A stretch of DNA of 64,000 nucleotides from Paraconexibacter antarcticus. Its GTDB lineage: Bacteria > Actinomycetota > Thermoleophilia > Solirubrobacterales > Solirubrobacteraceae. Position 1 is the stretch's first letter; every line of letters begins with the position of its first letter. Position numbers and translations under genes: made by a program. The notes beneath the pieces are model-generated. The model was given only the letters and a program-made list of their open reading frames with translations, was not told the DNA's origin and ran no database searches. The DNA is taken from assembly GCF_024220175.1 (NCBI RefSeq), contig NZ_CP098502.1, forward strand, positions 4,282,514 to 4,346,513, in the 5' to 3' direction. Positions 51,578-62,377 of this stretch are shown one piece after another.

Positions 51578-52657
51578 TCAGGCGCCGCGGACGAAGCGCC
51601 GCGCGGCGCGCGGCTTGCCCTTGTAGGCGACCGCCGCGCTCGTCGGGCCGGCGAGCGGCAGGATCTCCGTCTCGCTGAAGCCCGCCTCCAGGCACCACTC
51701 GGTGAACTGCGCGCCCGTGTAGTCGAAGGCGGCGCCGAACTCGATGAGCATGTTCAGCGACATGAGCAGGCCGAAGGCGTTCTCGCGGCGCGCGTCGTCG
51801 ATGATCGAGTCGATCGCGATGAGGACGCCGCCGTCGGGCAGGGCGTCGTAGGCGGACTTCACGATGTGGCGCTTCCCGTCGAGGTCCCAGTCGTGGAGGA
51901 TGAGGCCCATCGTGATGACGTCCGCCTGCGGCAGCGGGTCGGTGAAGAAGTCGCCGCTCGCCGTGGTCACGCGGTCCGCGAGGCCCGCCGCGGCGATCGA
52001 CCGCTCGGCGATCGGCGCGACCACCGGCAGGTCGAAGGAGACGCAGCGCAGGTGCGGGTGGCGCGCGGCGAGCACGGTGCTGAGCTGGGCGGTGGCGCCG
52101 CCGACGTCGCAGACCGTCGCGTAGGGCGCGAAGTCGAACGTGTTCGCGAGCACGTGCTGCGGACCGGCGGAGATGCCGGCCATCGCGCGCATGAACTGCT
52201 CGAGGCGCGCCTCGTCGGCGTAGAGCTCGTCGAACATCGCGCTGCCGGCGCGCTTGACCTCGTTCTGCGGCTGCCCGGTGCAGAGCGCCTCGGTCAGGTC
52301 GCCCCAGAAGCCGTAGAGGCGGGCGTTGCACATCTCGAGCATGCCGCCGACGTACGCGGGCCCGTTGCGATCGAGAAACGCCGCGGTCTCGGCGGTGTTG
52401 CGATAGCGGGCGTTCGCGCCGTCCCCGTCGCGCTCGAGGAAGCCGAGCGCGAGCAGCGCGTCGGGGAAGTCCGGGATGGCGCGGTCGTGGAGCCCGAGCC
52501 GGGCGCCGAGCTCGGCGCCGGTCATGGAGCCCGATCCGAGCTCGGAGAAGAGACCGAGCTCGACGGCGGACAGCAGCGTCTTGGACGCCCAGAAGCCCAT
52601 ACCGACCTGGAGGATGTGGGCCGGGTCGACGGCCGCCTGCGGAGGTGTCTCGAGCAT
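51578..52657 (-). CDS. O-methyltransferase (acetylserotonin-OMT-like)
   Basis: 359 residues. An N-terminal dimerisation winged helix (LLSAVELGLFSELGSGSMTGAELGARLGL) precedes a SAM domain with CDVGGATAQLSTVLAARHPHLR and MGLILHDWDLDGKRHI, the plant-type O-methyltransferase pattern in which the His of HDW is the base. It likely methylates a hydroxyl of a phenolic or polyketide-like compound. TAGGGT on the minus strand (52665-52670) lies 7 bases before the ATG. Confidence 0.87.
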   Translation of the reverse strand: MLETPPQAAVDPAHILQVGMGFWASKTLLSAVELGLFSELGSGSMTGAELGARLGLHDRAIPDFPDALLALGFLERDGDGANARYRNTAETAAFLDRNGPAYVGGMLEMCNARLYGFWGDLTEALCTGQPQNEVKRAGSAMFDELYADEARLEQFMRAMAGISAGPQHVLANTFDFAPYATVCDVGGATAQLSTVLAARHPHLRCVSFDLPVVAPIAERSIAAAGLADRVTTASGDFFTDPLPQADVITMGLILHDWDLDGKRHIVKSAYDALPDGGVLIAIDSIIDDARRENAFGLLMSLNMLIEFGAAFDYTGAQFTEWCLEAGFSETEILPLAGPTSAAVAYKGKPRAARRFVRGA

Positions 52658-52687
52658 GTGATCGACCCTACGCCGGTGTATCGGCCG

Positions 52688-54706
52688 ATGTCCAACGACT
52701 TTCGTCCATCTGTTCAGGATGCGGCGCCGGTGCCGACTACCCGGGCCATGCGATCCGGCGGTACGGCCCCCTCCACCCCTGCCCCACGGCCACCGGCCGA
52801 CGGGCGCGAGCCGCTCGACCTCTTCCCCGGCGGGGGACTCCCGCCCGTCGAGTCGGCGGCACGCCGCCGCGCGATCCAGGCTGCCGCCTGCCTCGCGCTC
52901 GCCGTGAGCGTCGCCTACCTCGTGTGGCGCGCCGGCTTCACGCTCGGCGGGGACCTGTGGGTGGCGATCCCGCTGTGGCTGCTCGAGCTCCACGCGACCG
53001 TCGGCCTCGCCCTCTTCGCCTTCTCGCTGTGGAACGTCGACCACGCGACCGTCCCGGCGCCGCTGACGCGGACCGACCTGCGGGTCGGCCTGCTCATCCC
53101 GACCTACAACGAGCCGCTCGAGATCCTCTTCCCGACGATCGCGGCCGCCGTCGCGCTCGAGCCCGCCCATGCCACGGTCGTCCTCGACGACGGCTGCCGG
53201 CCGTGGGTGCGTGCCCTCGCCGCGTCGCTCGGCGCGCAGTACCTCACGCGGGAGGGCAACGACCACGCGAAGGCCGGCAACCTCAACCACGCCCTCGCCG
53301 TCCTCGACTTCGACGTCGTCGGGGTCCTCGACGCCGACCACGTCGCCCGCGCCGGCTTCCTGACGAACACGCTCGCCTACTTCGACGACCCGAGGATCGC
53401 GGTGGTCCAGACCCCGCAGGCCTTCTACAACGTGGACTCGTTCGAGCACGGGCGCAACCGCTCGCGGCTGAACCGCGCCCGCCACGGGGCCGCGCCCTTC
53501 AGCGAGCAGGGCCTCTTCTACCGCGTCATCCAGCCGGGCAAGAACCGCTGGGGCGCCGCGTTCTGGTGCGGCACGAACGCCGTCGTCCGCGTGGACGCGC
53601 TGCGGGACATCGGGGGCGTCGCGTGCGAGACGGTCACCGAGGACATGCACACGACCATCCGCCTGCACCGTCGCGGGTGGCGGACCGTCTACCACAACGA
53701 GGTCCTCGCCCACGGGCTGGCCGCCCGCAACGCCGACGAGTACCAGGGCCAGCGCCTGCGCTGGGGCACCGGGGCGATGCAGATCCTCCGGCTCGAGCGC
53801 CCGCTGACCCGCCGCGGCCTCACGCTCGGCCAGCGCCTCTCCTACGCGGCGACGATCCTCGGGTGGTTCGACGCGTGGCGGACGCTCGGCTACGTCCTCC
53901 TGCCGCTCGTCGTCCTCGCGAGCGGGACGAACCCCGTCCACGCGCCGATGGCGGCCTTCCTCCCGGCGTTCCTCGTGACGTTCGTCGCCCAGCGGTTCGC
54001 GCTCGGGCTGCTCGCGCGCGGGCAGGCGCCGCAGGGCATCGCCACCCTCTTCGACATGGTGCGCCTGCAGAGCAACATCCGGGCGACGATCACGTTCCTC
54101 ACCCGCGGCGAGCACGCCTTCACGGTGACGACGAAGGGCATCACCGAGGAGCGCCGGCGGTCCCCCGCGCCCCGCTCGCTGTGGGTGCTGTCCGCGGCGT
54201 CCGTCGTGGCGCTGGCGTGGTTCGGCGCGACGCTCGCCGGCCTGACGCCCGCCCACTACCGGGTGGTGTGGACCGCGTACGGCGCGGCGTTCTGGGCGGT
54301 CGTCAACCTCGCCTTCCTCGGCGGCGCGCTCGCCCGCATCCGCTCCGACCGCTTCGCCTCCGAGCGCCGCGGCTCCGTCCGGCTCGCCCTCGGCGGCGCG
54401 GTCGGCCTCGACGACCGGCCCGGGCTCCTCGTCGACGTCTCGACCGGCGGCGCGATGGTCCGCTGCGAGGACCCCGCCCCGGCCGGCGACGACCCGGTCG
54501 AGGTGACCATGCGCCTCGGCGGCCAGGACATCCGGCTGGTCGCCCACGAGCGGGGGCGCCAGCCGCTCGGCGACGGCGGCGCCCTGCTGCGGCTGCAGTT
54601 CGTCCCCGGCCAGGTCACCCAGCTCGCGCGCCTGGCCACCGTGCTCTTCGGCAGCGTCGTAGACGACGGGCGGACGCCGGTCGTGGCCGAGGCGGTCGCC
54701 GCCTGA
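52688..54706 (+). CDS. Cellulose synthase-like glycosyltransferase with PilZ domain
   Basis: 672 residues. Two N-terminal helices, then a GT2 domain with VVLDDG, LDADH, VTEDMHT (catalytic base) and QGQRLRWGTGAMQ (QxxRW), then five or more membrane helices and a C-terminal PilZ-like domain (RRGSVRL...DVSTGGAMVRC) that binds cyclic di-GMP in BcsA. It would polymerise a beta-linked glucan and push it through the membrane. No bcsB, bcsZ or bcsC is adjacent. The start may be ATG 52688 or ATG 52748; the first 60 residues are Pro-rich either way. Confidence 0.88.
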   Translation: MSNDFRPSVQDAAPVPTTRAMRSGGTAPSTPAPRPPADGREPLDLFPGGGLPPVESAARRRAIQAAACLALAVSVAYLVWRAGFTLGGDLWVAIPLWLLELHATVGLALFAFSLWNVDHATVPAPLTRTDLRVGLLIPTYNEPLEILFPTIAAAVALEPAHATVVLDDGCRPWVRALAASLGAQYLTREGNDHAKAGNLNHALAVLDFDVVGVLDADHVARAGFLTNTLAYFDDPRIAVVQTPQAFYNVDSFEHGRNRSRLNRARHGAAPFSEQGLFYRVIQPGKNRWGAAFWCGTNAVVRVDALRDIGGVACETVTEDMHTTIRLHRRGWRTVYHNEVLAHGLAARNADEYQGQRLRWGTGAMQILRLERPLTRRGLTLGQRLSYAATILGWFDAWRTLGYVLLPLVVLASGTNPVHAPMAAFLPAFLVTFVAQRFALGLLARGQAPQGIATLFDMVRLQSNIRATITFLTRGEHAFTVTTKGITEERRRSPAPRSLWVLSAASVVALAWFGATLAGLTPAHYRVVWTAYGAAFWAVVNLAFLGGALARIRSDRFASERRGSVRLALGGAVGLDDRPGLLVDVSTGGAMVRCEDPAPAGDDPVEVTMRLGGQDIRLVAHERGRQPLGDGGALLRLQFVPGQVTQLARLATVLFGSVVDDGRTPVVAEAVAA

Positions 54707-54746
54707 CCCGTCAGGTGGCGACGCCGTGACCCGCTCCCGGATCCGG

Positions 54747-54771
54747 GGCGCGACCGGCGTGCGGTCGCGCC
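54747..54771. terminator. 10-base-stem hairpin
   Basis: GGCGCGACCG and CGGTCGCGCC pair perfectly around a 5-base loop, about 40 bases after the cellulose-synthase-like stop and before the end of the convergent TetR gene. No other feature is seen in the 138-base gap. Confidence 0.6.
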
Positions 54772-54844
54772 GCCGAGGACGGAGCGGGTGGTCTCGAGCG
54801 AGCCCAGGGCGTCGTAGGACCGCGCGGCGTCGGCGAGGACCCGG

Positions 54845-55489
54845 CTACGGCGCCACCAGCAGCGTCGAGCACACCACGTCCGCCAGCGACGCCGCGATCG
54901 CGTCCAGGCGGCGCGCCGGCGTCCCCGGCCGGACGCGGCCGACGGCGCGCTCGGTCATCCACGCGAGGGCGTCGGCGGTGTCGGCGGGACGGACCTCCGC
55001 GCGGACCCAGCCCTCCTTCTGCCCCTTGCGGACGAAGCGCTCCAGCGCCCGCGCGTAGTCGTCGACGCTGCGGACGTACGCCTCGCGGATCGTCGGCTCG
55101 TAGACGGACGCCTCCCCCACCGCGCGCAGGACGGCCTCGTCCTCGAGGAAGAGGTCGAGGAGCCGGCGCATCCCCTCCCCGACGTCGGCGCGGGTGACGT
55201 CGCGGCCGCGGCGCAGCCAGTCCCGCTGGGGCGAGTACAGGCGGGTGAGCGTCGAGGCGCTGAGCGCGTGCAGGAGCGCCGCCTTGTCCCCGAAGTAGCC
55301 GTAGAACGTCGAGCGGGCCATCCCGGTCTCGCCGATGAGCCGGGCGACGCTCACGTCCCGGTACGGCGTGCCGTCGGCCATGAGGACGCCGAGCGCGTCG
55401 CGGAAGAGCTGCTCGATCTGGTCGGGTGCGTACGCGCGGCCCTGCTGCGAGGACGGGACCGGGGTCGGAGTCGGGGGATCGGCAGACAA
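54845..55489 (-). CDS. TetR/AcrR family regulator of the acyl-CoA dehydrogenase
   Basis: 214 residues. The DNA-binding part is ADGTPYRDVSVARLIGETGMARSTFYGYFGDKAALL. No ATG is available before it; TTG 55489 is chosen, as TAGGAT on the minus strand (55498-55503) lies 8 bases upstream. It is divergent from the acyl-CoA dehydrogenase gene, with the operator TCGTACA-N3-TGTACGA in the shared region, so repression released by an acyl-CoA ligand is likely. Confidence 0.87.
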   Translation of the reverse strand: MSADPPTPTPVPSSQQGRAYAPDQIEQLFRDALGVLMADGTPYRDVSVARLIGETGMARSTFYGYFGDKAALLHALSASTLTRLYSPQRDWLRRGRDVTRADVGEGMRRLLDLFLEDEAVLRAVGEASVYEPTIREAYVRSVDDYARALERFVRKGQKEGWVRAEVRPADTADALAWMTERAVGRVRPGTPARRLDAIAASLADVVCSTLLVAP

Positions 55490-55519
55490 GATGATCGATC
55501 CTACGACCCTTGCCGGACT

Positions 55520-55536
55520 TCGTACAACCTGTACGA
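55520..55536. promoter_or_regulatory. Operator TCGTACA-N3-TGTACGA
   Basis: A perfect 7-3-7 inverted repeat overlapping TACGAT (55532-55537), the probable -10 box of the acyl-CoA dehydrogenase gene, and about 17 bases from that of the divergent TetR gene. Confidence 0.65.
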
Positions 55537-55544
55537 TGTGGTGC

Positions 55545-56708
55545 ATGTCCACCGTCGCCCCCCGTCCCGGCGTGTTCACCGAGGAGCATCGGATGCTCCG
55601 CGAGTCGATCCGCTCCTTCGTCGACCGTGAGGTCGCCCCGCACGTCGAGGAGTGGGAGACCACGACCTTCCCCGACAGCATCGTCCGCCGCATGGGCGAG
55701 CTCGGCTTCCTCGGCCTCTCGATGCCGGAGGAGTACGGCGGCCAGGGGGGCGACTACTTCACGAACGTCGTGCTCGCCGAGGAGATCGCGCGCGCCGGCA
55801 GCGGCGGCTTCCTCATGGGCCTCTCGGTCCACACCGACATGGTCATGCCGCCGCTGCTCGAGTTCGGCACCGAGGCGCAGAAGGAGCGCTACCTCAAGCC
55901 GGGCATCGCGGGCGAGCAGATCTACGCGCTCGGCATCACCGAGCCGGACGCCGGGTCCGACGTCTCGGCGATCAAGACCCGTGCCGTGCGGGACGCGGCG
56001 ACCGGCGAGTGGCTCATCAACGGCTCCAAGACCTACATCACGAACGGCCACCGGGCGAGCATGATCGTGCTCGTCACGAAGACCGACCCGGACGCCGGCT
56101 ACGGCGGCTTCACGCTCTTCCTCGTCCCGATGGACGCGCCCGGCGTCATCCGCGAGCAGAAGCTCGAGAAGATGGGCATGCACGCGTCCGACACCGCGCT
56201 GCTCGCCTTCCAGGACGTCCGCGTGACCGACGACGACATCCTCGGGCAGGAGGGCAAGGGCTTCCAGCACATCATGTGGGAGCTCCAGGCCGAGCGGTCG
56301 ATCGCCGCCGCCGGCTGCCTCGCCTACGCGCAGTACGCGTTCGACAAGACCCTCGAGTACGCGCTCGAGCGCAAGACGTTCGGGCAGGCGCTCGGCACCC
56401 ACCAGGCCATCCGCCACAAGTTCGCGCGCATGGCGACCGAGCTCGAGACGACGCGCCGGATGATCTACGCGACCGCCGCCGACTACGCGGCGGGCGCGTA
56501 CAACGTCCGCGAGATCTCGATGGCCAAGCTGAAGGCGACGCAGGTGGCGTGGATGGTCGCCGACGAGTGCGTGCAGATCCACGGCGGTGCCGGTTATATG
56601 AAGGAGTACCCCGTCGAGCGGGTCATGCGCGACCTGCGGCTCTACCGGATCGGCGCCGGCGCGGACGAGATCATGCTCGACGTCATCGGCAAGAGCTACG
56701 GGCTCTGA
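55545..56708 (+). CDS. Acyl-CoA dehydrogenase
   Basis: 387 residues. ITEPDAGSDVSAI is the FAD signature, YGGFTLFLV and EKMGMHASDTALLAFQDVRV follow, and IHGGAGYMKEYPVERVMRD with RIGAGADEIMLDVIGKS is the C-terminal signature including the catalytic Glu position near the start of the last helix. It makes the first oxidation step of fatty or branched acyl-CoA breakdown and passes electrons to ETF. ATG 55545 is 7 bases after TACGAT, so the mRNA is probably leaderless. The substrate chain length is not readable. Confidence 0.93.
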   Translation: MSTVAPRPGVFTEEHRMLRESIRSFVDREVAPHVEEWETTTFPDSIVRRMGELGFLGLSMPEEYGGQGGDYFTNVVLAEEIARAGSGGFLMGLSVHTDMVMPPLLEFGTEAQKERYLKPGIAGEQIYALGITEPDAGSDVSAIKTRAVRDAATGEWLINGSKTYITNGHRASMIVLVTKTDPDAGYGGFTLFLVPMDAPGVIREQKLEKMGMHASDTALLAFQDVRVTDDDILGQEGKGFQHIMWELQAERSIAAAGCLAYAQYAFDKTLEYALERKTFGQALGTHQAIRHKFARMATELETTRRMIYATAADYAAGAYNVREISMAKLKATQVAWMVADECVQIHGGAGYMKEYPVERVMRDLRLYRIGAGADEIMLDVIGKSYGL

Positions 56709-56745
56709 CGGGTCCGGGGCGGCGGGCCGGCGGGCCGGCGGCGAC

Positions 56746-57492
56746 TCAGTCGCCGCCCCTGACGCGCGGCTGCGTGCGCAGGAAGGCGTTGATCGCCGCG
56801 AAGTCCTTGTCGGTGACGACCGACGGCGGGAAGAGCCCGTGCGCGTGCACGCGGCGGAAGGCGTCCAGCTCGCGGCCGCCGCCGAGCCCGGGACCCCGGG
56901 CGCCCTGGGCGTGGTCGCCGTGGCAGGCGGCGCAGCCGAGGCCGGTCGTGGAGAAGGCCTGCGCGCCCGCCTTCACCGGGGACATCCCCGCCACGAGCGC
57001 GAGGTTCAGCGCGCCCGCGCCGCGCGCGGTCTGGGCGAACTGCCCGCCGGCCTCCACCCCGACGCCGTGCTCGTACGTCATCCGGCCGCCGACGTATCCC
57101 TGGACCGCGACCATCGCGAAGGCGAGGACGGCGACCGCCGCCAGCGCGGTCCCGACCGCGGTGGTCCCCCCCGTGCGCAGCGGCCGGTACCGCAGCGCAG
57201 CGGTGCCGACGACGACGAGGGCGAGCGCGATGCCGAGCCAGAAGTGGACGGTGCCGTTGCGGAAGGCGTGGCCGCGGAGCTGCTGCTGCGCCTGGCCCCA
57301 GACGAGCAGCCCGGTCAGACCCGACGCGGCGACGCCGACGACCGCGGCGCCGAGCACCCACGGCTCGACCGTGACGAGCGTCGCGCCCCCACGTCCGTAG
57401 CGGCGCAGGCCCATGATGACGGCGTAGAGCGGAATGGCGACGACGGCCAGATGAGTGGCCGCGCCGTGGAGTTCGGAGAGATGCGGAGGCAC
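56746..57492 (-). CDS. Membrane-anchored cytochrome c with DUF2231-like domain
   Basis: 248 residues. About four membrane helices (HGAATHLAVVAIPLYAVIMGL..., VHFWLGIALALVVVG...) form the DUF2231-like part, followed by an extracytoplasmic c-type heme domain with CAACH and a distal Met probably in the C-terminal part. It would shuttle electrons at the outer membrane face. The start is probably GTG 57492. A TTTTGCC-N4-CTTTGCC box lies 24 bases upstream in the same orientation as this gene, and the histidine kinase gene begins its transcription further on, so control by that two-component system is likely. Confidence 0.8.
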   Translation of the reverse strand: MPPHLSELHGAATHLAVVAIPLYAVIMGLRRYGRGGATLVTVEPWVLGAAVVGVAASGLTGLLVWGQAQQQLRGHAFRNGTVHFWLGIALALVVVGTAALRYRPLRTGGTTAVGTALAAVAVLAFAMVAVQGYVGGRMTYEHGVGVEAGGQFAQTARGAGALNLALVAGMSPVKAGAQAFSTTGLGCAACHGDHAQGARGPGLGGGRELDAFRRVHAHGLFPPSVVTDKDFAAINAFLRTQPRVRGGD

Positions 57493-57515
57493 GGCGGCGA
57501 TGCTCGCGCAGGCCG

Positions 57516-57533
57516 GGCAAAGACTCGGCAAAA
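57516..57533 (-). promoter_or_regulatory. Direct-repeat box (TTTTGCC-N4-CTTTGCC), likely response-regulator site
   Basis: Two 7-base half-sites 11 bases apart on the minus strand, upstream of the cytochrome c gene. The same box with the same spacing is found at 59568-59585. An 11-base period direct repeat is the usual OmpR/PhoB-type target. Confidence 0.6.
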
Positions 57534-57583
57534 ACCGCTGCGGCGAGTGCGCCCACTCACGGCCCCGCCGTCGCGCGCAGGCC

Positions 57584-58863
57584 TCAGCGGCGGGCGGCGA
57601 CCTCGGCGGCGGACACGACCGGCCCGGGCGGTCCGCTCTCGAGCGGGAGCCGCAGCTCCAGGCACGACGGCCGCCCCGGGACGACGCGGAGGCTCGCGCC
57701 GTCCGCCTCCGCGAGCGCACGCGCGAGGTACAGCCCGATGCCCGTGCCGCCGCTCGTGCTGGCACCACGGTGGAACACCGCCTCGCGGCCCTCGGGAGGC
57801 ACGCCGGCCCCCTGGTCCTCGACGGTCACCGTCGCCCGCTGCCGGTCGGTGGCCACCCGGACGGCGACGGCGCCGCGCCCGTGACGCAGCGCGTTCTCGA
57901 GCAGGACGTCGAGGACCTGCCCGACCATGCCCCGGGAGGCGACGCCGCGGACACCGGCGGCCGCGTCGAGCCGGACCGAACGCCCGGTCTGCGCGAAGAC
58001 CGGCTTCCACGTCGCCACGTGATCGGCCGCGATGGCCGACAGGTCCAGGCGCACCGCCCGGCCCACCCGCTCCTCACGTGCGTACGCGAGGAGTTGGACG
58101 ATCGTCGCCTCGAGCCGGTCGGCCTCGCGCAGCGCCGCGGCGGCCTCCTCCTCACGCTGGGCCGGGTCCTCGATGAGCGCGAGCTCCTCGACCCGCAGGC
58201 GCAGGGCGGTGAGCGGCGTGCGCATCTGGTGGGAGACGTTCGCGGAGAACTCGCGCTCGCGGGCGACGAGCCGCGCGATCTGCTCTGCGCTGCGGTCGAG
58301 GGCGCTGGCGATCGCGTCGATCTCGGGGACCGCCGAGCGCGTGGCGCGGGCAGAGAAGTCGCCGTCGCCCAGGCGGACCGACGTCGCGACGAGGCGCTCG
58401 AGCGGGCGGGACAGGCGCCGCGCCTGGAACGCGGCGAGCCCGACGGCGAGCACGACGCCTCCGGTCCCGAGCAGGATGATGAGGAGCCACACGCGGCGCA
58501 CGCGGGCGGACTCCTCGCTGCGCGGGGCCGACGCGACCACGACGGCGTTGCGGGACGACGACGCGCGGCTGCTGCGGATCCCGCCCGTGAGGTGGGCCCC
58601 GACCGTGAGCGTCCGGCCGTCGAGCGTGACGCTCACCCGGTGGCCGGGCTGGACGTGCTGCGCGATCTGCTTCGCGCTGATCGGCTCACCGGCCTCGACG
58701 CGGTCGTCGATGACGCCGCCGACGACGTCCGCCTCACGCTCGAGGCGGAACGCCTGGTCGGTGCCGACCCGCGCCGTCTCCACGACGACGAGCGGGATGC
58801 CGAGGACGAGCACCGCCGCGAGCGCGATGAAGACCGTCGAGCGGACGAGGCGCCGGCGGACGG

Positions 58864-58867
<4 letters not shown>
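57584..58867 (-). CDS. Sensor histidine kinase
   Basis: 427 residues. Membrane helices at about 9-30 and 127-147 enclose a 95-residue outer sensor; a HAMP domain (148-200) leads to the phospho-acceptor FSANVSHQMRTPLTAL with His213, then the ATPase part (N box LLENALRHG, G boxes DQGAGVP and GGTGIGLYLA). It phosphorylates the response regulator encoded just upstream. It starts at GTG 58867, overlapping the regulator's stop (GTGA). Confidence 0.93.
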
Positions 58868-59529
<662 letters not shown>

Positions 59530-59567
59530 GCACCGATCGTACGGCGATATGCGACAGGACGCAGGCG

Positions 59568-59585
59568 TTTTGCCAAAGCTTTGCC
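59568..59585 (+). promoter_or_regulatory. Direct-repeat box (TTTTGCC-N4-CTTTGCC), likely response-regulator site
   Basis: Second copy of the box at 57516-57533, with the same half-sites and 4-base spacer. It lies between the response-regulator gene and the divergent membrane-protein gene at 59674 and may serve both. Confidence 0.6.
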
Positions 59586-59673
59586 GAACGTCGCCCCTCA
59601 CCTGACCCGCCGCGGGCAATCCTGACCGTGCACCTCAGCTCCTCCCTGACCCTCGAACGACAGGACCACCGAC

Positions 59674-60141
59674 ATGCAACACGCCACCGACACGCCCCCT
59701 GACCTCACCACCGCCGTCCGCGACATGGCCACCCGCGCCACCGTCGCCGTCGGCCTGCTCGGCGTCGGGCTCATCCACGTGATCGATTCCGTCGGCAAGT
59801 ACACCGAGACCCCGTACCTGTTCTGGATGTACATGGGCCTCATCCTCAGCAGCATCGCCATCGCGGGTGCCCTGCTGTTCACGCGCTCGCGCCTGGCCAT
59901 GCCGGCCGCGATCGGCCTCGTCGCCAGCGCCCTCGCCGGGTTCATCCTCGACCGCACGACCGGGCTCCCGAACGCCTCGGGCGACATCGGGAACTGGACC
60001 GAGCCGATCGGCCTCGCGAACCTCTTCGTCGAGGGCGCGATCCTCTTCGTCGCGATCCCCGCGCAGCTGCTGGCCAAGCGCGTCACCTCCCGCGGCGGCC
60101 ACCGGACGCACGGCACGCGCGTCGCGACCGCCGCGCTCTAG
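59674..60141 (+). CDS. Four-helix membrane protein of unknown function
   Basis: 155 residues. Four hydrophobic helices start near residues 25, 50, 75 and 115, with conserved-looking HVIDSVGKYTETPYLFWMYMG between the first two and TTGLPNASGDIGNWTEP between the third and fourth. The His and Tyr/Trp residues near the membrane face could bind a cofactor or ligand. I know no named family. Its promoter region shares the direct-repeat box with the response regulator, so it is probably part of that regulon. Confidence 0.72.
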   Translation: MQHATDTPPDLTTAVRDMATRATVAVGLLGVGLIHVIDSVGKYTETPYLFWMYMGLILSSIAIAGALLFTRSRLAMPAAIGLVASALAGFILDRTTGLPNASGDIGNWTEPIGLANLFVEGAILFVAIPAQLLAKRVTSRGGHRTHGTRVATAAL

Positions 60142-60197
60142 CAGCGCCCGCCGGAAGGCCGCCGCCGGCAGCACGGATGCCGCCGCGGTCGCCGTGG

Positions 60198-62096
60198 TCA
60201 GCCGCGCAGTGCGCGCAGCGCGTTGAGGATCACCGCGAGGTCGATGACCTCCTGCAGGAGCGCGCCGGCGACGGGCGGAAGGTAGCCGGCGGCAGCCACG
60301 CCCATCGCCGCGATGCTGAGTCCCATGCCGGCCAGGACGCTCTGGCGGGCGATGTGCAGCGCCCGGCGCCCGGTGTGGACGGCGTCGGCGACGCGATCGA
60401 CGCGGTCGACGACGATGACCGCGTCGGCGGTCTCCGAGGACACGGTGGCGCCCGCAGCGCCCATCGCGATGCCGAGGTCGGCGATCGCCAGCGCGGGCGC
60501 GTCGTTGACGCCGTCGCCGACCATGATCACCGGGCTGAGCTGCGGGTCCTCGCGCAGGCGGCGCACGACCTCGAGCTTGTCCTCCGGCGACTGCTCGGCG
60601 TAGACGCGGTCGACGCCGAGCAGGTCGCCGATCCGCTGCGCGACCGATGCGCGGTCCCCGGAGACCATCGCGACGTGGAGCACCCCCTCCCGGCGCAGGC
60701 GCTCGACGATCCGGTCGGCGTCGGGGCGCAGCTCGTCGGCCATGACGATGACGCCGGCGGGCTCGCCGTTCGATCCCCACGAGCACGTGCGCCTCGCCGG
60801 AGCCGCTGCCGGTGGCCAGCGACGCGCCCGTGACCGCGTCCCGGTCGTAGCCCTGCGCGCACAGGAAGCCGCGGCTGCCCACCGCGATGCGGCGGCTGTC
60901 GATCGTGCCGGCGATCCCCTGGCCGGGGTCCTCGTCGACATCGGCGGGCATCGTGAGCGCAAGCCCGGATTGCTTCGCGGCGCGGACGAGCGCCTCGCCG
61001 AGCACGTGGGCCGAGAGTCGGTCGACGGACGCCGCCAGGCGCAGCACCTCGCCGCGTGCGAGGCCGTTGAGCGCGACGATCTCGCGGACCTCGGGCCTAC
61101 CGACGGTCAGCGTGCCGGTCTTGTCGATCAGGACGGTGCGGGCCTCGCCGAGCGTCTCGATCGCGCCGGCGCCCTTGACGATCACGCCGTGATGCGCGGC
61201 CTGGGACAACCCCGACACGAGGGCGATCGGCGCGGCGAGGATGAGCGGGCACGGCGTCGCGACGACCACGACCGCCAGCGCGCGCACGGGGTCGCCGCTG
61301 AGCGCCCAGGCCAGCGCGGCGACGATGAGCGTGATGGGCAGGAAGATGCCGGCGTAGCGGTCGGCCATGCGCACGAACGGCGCGCGCTGCGCCTGGGCTT
61401 GCTCGACGGAGTCGCACGAGCCGCGGCGTACGCGCTCTCTGCGGCGGGACGGCCGGCGCGGACGTCGAACGGCGCGCCGGCGTTGGCGCTGCCGCTCCTG
61501 ACCGCCATCCCGGCCTTGAGGGCGAGCGGCAGCGGTTCGCCGCTGAGCGTGCTGGTGTCGACGACCGCCTCGTCGCTGGCGACGGTCCCGTCGACCGGGA
61601 TGACCTCGCCGCTGCGTACGAGCACGGTGTCACCGACTCGGACCTGATCGACCGGTATCTCCTCGATGGCGCCATCGACGTGCAGCTGCGCCACGCGCGG
61701 GGCGCGCTGGACGAGCAGGGTCAGCTCGCGGCGCGCGCGCCGCGACGCGACGGCCTCCAGCGCCGCTCCACCGGTGAACATCAGGCCGATGACCGCGCCG
61801 GCGAGCTCCTCATCGAGGGCGAGCGCACCGAGCATCGCGACCAGGGCGATCGTGTCGACCCCGAGGTGGCGATCGACCACCACGGTGCGGACCACCTCGA
61901 AGGCGAGCTCGGCGGCGAGCAGTGCGACGGCGGCGCGCCAGACCTGATGGCCGGCTTCAGGGGCGCCGAGCGCGTGCAGCAGGAAGCCCGCAGCGATCGC
62001 CACGACGGCGATCGCAGCGAGGATCTGCGCTCGCGCGTCGGCCAGCCGCCGCAGCGGTGTTCGGGCGCGCGAGAGCCGAGGCGAGGGCGGGGTCAC
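60198..62096 (-). pseudogene. Heavy-metal-type P-type ATPase, frame-broken
   Basis: Read through the breaks, this is about 630 residues: an N-terminal membrane part, TLSGEPLPL (actuator), ATPCPLILAAPIAL in helix 6, DKTGTLT with the phosphorylated Asp, and MVGDGVNDAPALA near the end. There is no N-terminal metal-binding CxxC. The membrane motif is TPC instead of the CPC of copper/zinc pumps, as in less-studied P1B subgroups, so the metal is not predictable. Single extra bases near 60769, 61408 and 61421 break the frame. The start is about GTG 62096. If the breaks are real it is dead; they may be sequence errors. Confidence 0.75.
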
Positions 62097-62283
62097 CGGA
62101 CGAGGATGGCGCCGGCTCGCCGTGGCGGCATCCGTGGAGGGCCGCGGTACGGCCGGGGAAGGTCCGCGGCGCGGTGGTCCACGCGGCGACGCTGACCGGG
62201 GGTGCCGCGGCACGGTTGCTCATCGCGCCCGACGCCGGCCGGCAGACCCCCTGGAGATGTTCACGAACTGCCGAGAGCCTGAG

Positions 62284-62329
<46 letters not shown>

Positions 62330-62377
62330 CGGCGTTTCGTCGGATTTTGGCTCTAGCAAGCCACCTGGGTGTCGTCA

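Noticed and set aside
54711-56582. Minus-strand 623-codon frame opposite the acyl-CoA dehydrogenase gene
   Set aside because: It is the shadow of the well-supported plus-strand enzyme and shows no domain of its own.
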